Below are positions 4,294 through 6,944 of a stretch of DNA of 6,944 bases, in pieces (the stretch's first letter is position 1; every line of letters starts with the position of its first letter). The stretch comes from Rhodobacteraceae bacterium UBA6273 (GTDB taxonomy: Bacteria; Pseudomonadota; Alphaproteobacteria; Rhodobacterales; Rhodobacteraceae), in NCBI GenBank assembly GCA_002440625.1, contig DJUV01000330.1, positions 1 to 6,944 on the forward strand. The letters run 5' to 3'. The notes under the pieces are model-generated. The model made no database searches and was not told where the DNA came from. It saw only the letters and a program-made list of their open reading frames with translations. The position numbers and the translations under genes were made by a program.

Positions 4294-6764
4294 CCGCCCG
4301 AAGCCGCCGGGGCAGGTGTTAGCCGGATGATCCCGGTCGCCGCCGCCCGCGCCAGCGCGGGGTCAAGCGACATCGGCACATACTCGCCGCGCCGCCACAG
4401 CTCGCTCATGTCGTCGTAATAGCGGCTGAGCGGGTGGCCGGACTGGCCAGTCGAAATGATGAAGACCGAAGAGTCGGGGTCGGCGAAGTCATAGACGCCG
4501 CGATAGCCGGCGCCATTGACGTTGAGATAGGGGTCAGGCCCGGTGCCGGCCATCAGCCCGCGATCGAGCGTATCGTCGCCGCCGCTGGTCGATTGCCGGA
4601 TGTTGACCACCCATTTCAGGACCGGGGTATTGCCCAGAACCTCATGGTCCTGCCGCGCCTCATGGGCATCGCCCCAGCGCCAGCTTTCGACATTGCGGCC
4701 GTATTTCTCGGAGAGTTCCAGAAGCGCATCGTCAAGCGCCATGCGCGCGATGTCGGTGCAGGTTTCCACAGGCGCGGATTGCATGATGTCACACCAGCGC
4801 GCGGCGCCGTCGATGTCGCGGTAGACCCGCTCGACGAACAGGGGCTGGACCGAGGTGATGCTGTCGGCCAATGGGCCAAGCTCGTCGCGCACGAGCCGGT
4901 TCTGCAGCGCCCGCATCCAGGCGGCGTAGATCAGCGGCTCCGGCAGGTGTTCGTTCATGTCGCCGTCCCATTCGGCGAGAATGGCGAGCGCGCGTTGCCT
5001 GAGCCGTTCCGGCGTGCCGTCGGGCGCGGCCTCGCCGGTGAACCACAGATCGGCGGCAACCAGCGGCAGAAGCGTCCGCGCCGTGGGTGAAGTGGTATCA
5101 AGCTGCGCGGCAATGAAGCTTTCGCGGCTGTGAACCTCGCGTTCCTGCATCAGGCGGGTCCAGCGCTGGATACGCTGGGTGTCGCCCCAGTCGAAGCTGA
5201 CATGGCGCGGGAAGGGGGCATCGGTGGTCTTGTTGTTGGTGTTGCCGACGATGCCGCCCTGAGGCTTCAGGAAGCGCGGGTTGTCGGCATAGGGCAGGCG
5301 CGGCCCCCAGCGGTTCCCGGCCATCCATCCAAGCGACGGGAGCCGCCCCTGGCCCTGCATCTTCGGATCGCGCCCCGGCATCGCGCCGAACATCGCCATG
5401 GCGATGCCGCTCTGGTCCGCCATCACCACGTTCTGCGCCGGGGCGACGAAATCCTCGCCCGCCGCGATGCCCTCGTCGATGGTCTTTGACCGCATCAGCT
5501 TGAAGGCCGAGGTCATCGAGCGGTCGGCAGGGTCAAGAGCGGTCCAGCTCAGCGCCGCGACATGTTTCGGCGGCGTGATCGAGGCGAGATTGTAGTGCGA
5601 GCCGGGCAGGACCGGCCCGTTCTCGGTCCAGCGCAGCGTGATGGTGATCGGCTGGGCATCTTTGACGTCGATGATGGTGCGGCGGTTGACGAAGGGCTTC
5701 CAGCCTTCGGGGGTCCGGTAACGCTCCGGGTCGGCGGGGTTCAACTCCTCAAGCTTGATGTCCTGGTCGTCGGCCCAGGCGGCGGTGATGCCCCAGCCGA
5801 ATTCGGCGTTGCGTCCCGCAAGGATCGCCGGGATGCCGGGGATGGTCGCGCCGATGATCCCGCCGGAAGTGAGGTCGATCCGGGCGAGATACCAGAGCGA
5901 TGGCGCCGAGAAGTCGACATGCGGGTCATTGGCCAGAAGCGATCCGCCTGCCGCCGACCGCGACGGCGCCGCCGCCCAGGCGTTGGAGGCGCCGCCGAAC
6001 GGTGCTTCGGTCTGGGGCAGGAAGGGCAGGGCTTCCGGCGTGAGCGCCGCATAGCTTGGCCTGACGCCGGGCACGAGGTTTGCGAAGGGCGGCAGCGCGG
6101 CGGTACCCGGTCCCGGCACCTCGGGCATCAGATCCTCGGCCCAGCCGCTGCCGAGAAGCGACAGCCGGGCGCGCAGCACCTCGGTCCCGATCTGGCTGGC
6201 CGAACGGAAGGCCATCAGCTTGAGGATCGCGAGGCTGTCCGCAGGCTGCCAGTAGGCAATCTTGTTGTCGAAGAGAAAGAACTCCGGTGCGCCGCGGCCG
6301 CGCGCCTGCGAATTGATGACTCCGATCCAGGCGTTCACCCCGCGCGCGTAGGCTTCAAGCGCCCTTTGCACGTCGGGGTCCTGCGCCGTGAAGGACCGCG
6401 CGGCAAGGCCGGCGAGGTCGAGCCGCCGCATCAGCTCGTCGGTCTTGACCGTGCGGGCGCCGAAGACCTCCGACAGCCGCCCCTCGACGGTGCGGCGCAG
6501 CACGGTCATCTGCCAGAGCCGGTCCTGCGCATGGGCAAAGCCGAGCGCGAAATAGGTGTCCTCGTCGGTCTTGCCGAAGATATGCGGCACATCCGCCGTA
6601 TCGCGCACGATCTCGAGCGGCGCCGAAATGCCCGCCACCTCGAAGCTGCCGTTGTAGTCCGGCAAGGAGCGCGAGGCGAAGTAATAGGCGAGACCCACCG
6701 CCAGGATGGAGAGCACCGCCATCACCGTGAAAATGCGCAGGAGCCAGCGAAAGGTCGTAAGCAT
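4290..6764 (-). CDS. Penicillin acylase family (peptidase S45) protein, membrane-anchored periplasmic
   Basis: This is an 824-residue N-terminal-nucleophile hydrolase precursor. The family hydrolyses amide bonds of acylated small molecules such as beta-lactam side chains, acyl-homoserine lactones or cyclic imide/acyl-amino compounds. One hydrophobic helix at about residues 7-30 follows a short basic start and should act as signal or anchor, putting the rest in the periplasm. The alpha-chain signature follows: EIVRDTADVPHIFG (51-64) and ALGFAHAQDRLWQM (73-86). Autoprocessing should occur before S260 in GGASNAWA, freeing the nucleophilic serine. SLLANDPHVDFSAPSLWY (275-292) and IVGNTNNK (505-512) follow; the latter probably includes the oxyanion-hole asparagine. 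The C-terminal motif is STGQSGHPLSRYYDDM (771-786). Its only cysteines, C658 and C669, could form a disulfide. The ribosome site is weak (CGGAA, 4 bases before ATG). The substrate is not predictable. Confidence 0.9.
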   Translation of the reverse strand: MLTTFRWLLRIFTVMAVLSILAVGLAYYFASRSLPDYNGSFEVAGISAPLEIVRDTADVPHIFGKTDEDTYFALGFAHAQDRLWQMTVLRRTVEGRLSEVFGARTVKTDELMRRLDLAGLAARSFTAQDPDVQRALEAYARGVNAWIGVINSQARGRGAPEFFLFDNKIAYWQPADSLAILKLMAFRSASQIGTEVLRARLSLLGSGWAEDLMPEVPGPGTAALPPFANLVPGVRPSYAALTPEALPFLPQTEAPFGGASNAWAAAPSRSAAGGSLLANDPHVDFSAPSLWYLARIDLTSGGIIGATIPGIPAILAGRNAEFGWGITAAWADDQDIKLEELNPADPERYRTPEGWKPFVNRRTIIDVKDAQPITITLRWTENGPVLPGSHYNLASITPPKHVAALSWTALDPADRSMTSAFKLMRSKTIDEGIAAGEDFVAPAQNVVMADQSGIAMAMFGAMPGRDPKMQGQGRLPSLGWMAGNRWGPRLPYADNPRFLKPQGGIVGNTNNKTTDAPFPRHVSFDWGDTQRIQRWTRLMQEREVHSRESFIAAQLDTTSPTARTLLPLVAADLWFTGEAAPDGTPERLRQRALAILAEWDGDMNEHLPEPLIYAAWMRALQNRLVRDELGPLADSITSVQPLFVERVYRDIDGAARWCDIMQSAPVETCTDIARMALDDALLELSEKYGRNVESWRWGDAHEARQDHEVLGNTPVLKWVVNIRQSTSGGDDTLDRGLMAGTGPDPYLNVNGAGYRGVYDFADPDSSVFIISTGQSGHPLSRYYDDMSELWRRGEYVPMSLDPALARAAATGIIRLTPAPAASGG

Positions 6765-6892
6765 GATGTTCCGCGAAACCCGTTCGTGGCATGAAAGGAA
6801 GGGCCCGCGCCGCCCGGCGGCGGTTGACGGCCCCGACAGGGCGGTTAACTAGGACAGTTGAGCGGGTTCCGCAATGCGAATGGGGGCGACGG
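6765..6892. promoter_or_regulatory. Divergent promoter region between the acylase and dehydrogenase genes
   Basis: This 128-bp spacer serves two genes facing away from each other. For the plus strand, TTGACG (6824-6829) is a 5-of-6 match to a -35 box. A weak -10 (TTAACT, 6845-6850) follows after a short 15-bp spacer. The dehydrogenase ribosome site is GGGGG at 6882-6886, 6 bases before its ATG. A GC-rich hairpin with a 6-bp stem and CCG loop occupies 6808-6822, just upstream of the -35. GTTAAC at 6844-6849 is a palindrome. No clear promoter for the acylase was found on the minus strand. Confidence 0.4.
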
Positions 6893-6944
6893 ATGGCGAA
6901 GGTGGCGTTTCTCGGTCTTGGGGTGATGGGCTTTCCGATGGCGG
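6893..6944 (+). CDS. NAD(P)-dependent beta-hydroxyacid dehydrogenase (3-hydroxyisobutyrate dehydrogenase family), N-terminal fragment
   Basis: Seventeen codons are visible before the window ends: MAKVAFLGLGVMGFPMA. This is the dinucleotide-binding beta-alpha start with the GLGxMGxPMA motif typical of 3-hydroxyisobutyrate dehydrogenase, tartronate semialdehyde reductase and related glyoxylate/succinic semialdehyde reductases. These enzymes oxidise or reduce small hydroxyacids with NAD(P). The start is well supported by GGGGG 6 bases upstream, and the two ATGs just upstream are out of frame. Cofactor and substrate cannot be told from this fragment. The gene is divergent from the acylase, so a shared regulator is possible but unproven. 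Confidence 0.85.
   Translation, partial: MAKVAFLGLGVMGFPMA

Noticed and set aside
5562..6794. 410-codon plus-strand open frame opposite the acylase
   Set aside because: It is a mirror frame of a GC-rich gene whose own frame has full S45 motifs. No family features were seen in the antisense product.
3548..6842. Shared 11-mer CCCGACAGGGC at 3548-3558 and 6832-6842
   Set aside because: In 7 kb of GC-rich DNA a few exact 11-mer repeats are expected by chance, one copy lies inside a coding region, and the contexts are unrelated.

Overview
The window is GC-rich DNA (about two thirds G+C by eye) that looks like an alphaproteobacterial chromosome, most likely Rhodobacterales/Rhodobacteraceae. This placement rests on base composition, codon use and the gene repertoire (DusA, alpha-type porin, TauE/SafE permease, S45 acylase, beta-hydroxyacid dehydrogenase). 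No marker gene fixes the genus. No CRISPR array, rRNA or tRNA was seen.

Layout from left to right. Bases 1-95 appear to be the end of an IS3-family insertion sequence. They hold the first 11 codons of its OrfA on the minus strand and a probable terminal repeat ending near base 95. Bases 96-306 are a leader with short repeats. Next is dusA (307-1308, +), a tRNA-dihydrouridine synthase. It ends only 3 bp from the stop codon of a convergent outer-membrane porin gene (1312-2427, -). A divergent intergenic region (2428-2719) carries the porin promoter, a tandem 7-bp repeat in the porin leader and a strong 9-bp hairpin on the permease side. Two plus-strand genes then overlap by 7 bp: a TauE/SafE-family permease (2720-3538) and a phytanoyl-CoA-dioxygenase-like Fe(II)/2-oxoglutarate oxygenase (3532-4293). 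Convergent to them is a large S45 (penicillin/acyl-homoserine-lactone type) acylase (4290-6764, -). Its stop codon shares one CTAG palindrome with the oxygenase stop. After a short divergent promoter region, the window ends in the first 17 codons of an NAD(P)-dependent beta-hydroxyacid dehydrogenase (6893 onward, +).

Most genes are ordinary housekeeping or envelope functions. The only clear transcriptional unit is the permease/oxygenase pair. Their overlap suggests coupled translation and a shared job, possibly oxidation of a sulfonate-like or other organic substrate with export of a released anion; that is inference. The acylase is predicted to be membrane-anchored and periplasmic, with all the sequence hallmarks of autocatalytic N-terminal-nucleophile processing. 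I found no convincing wholly new system. The items most worth a second look are the IS junction upstream of dusA, the permease/oxygenase pair, the acylase's substrate, and the small repeats and hairpins in the intergenic regions.
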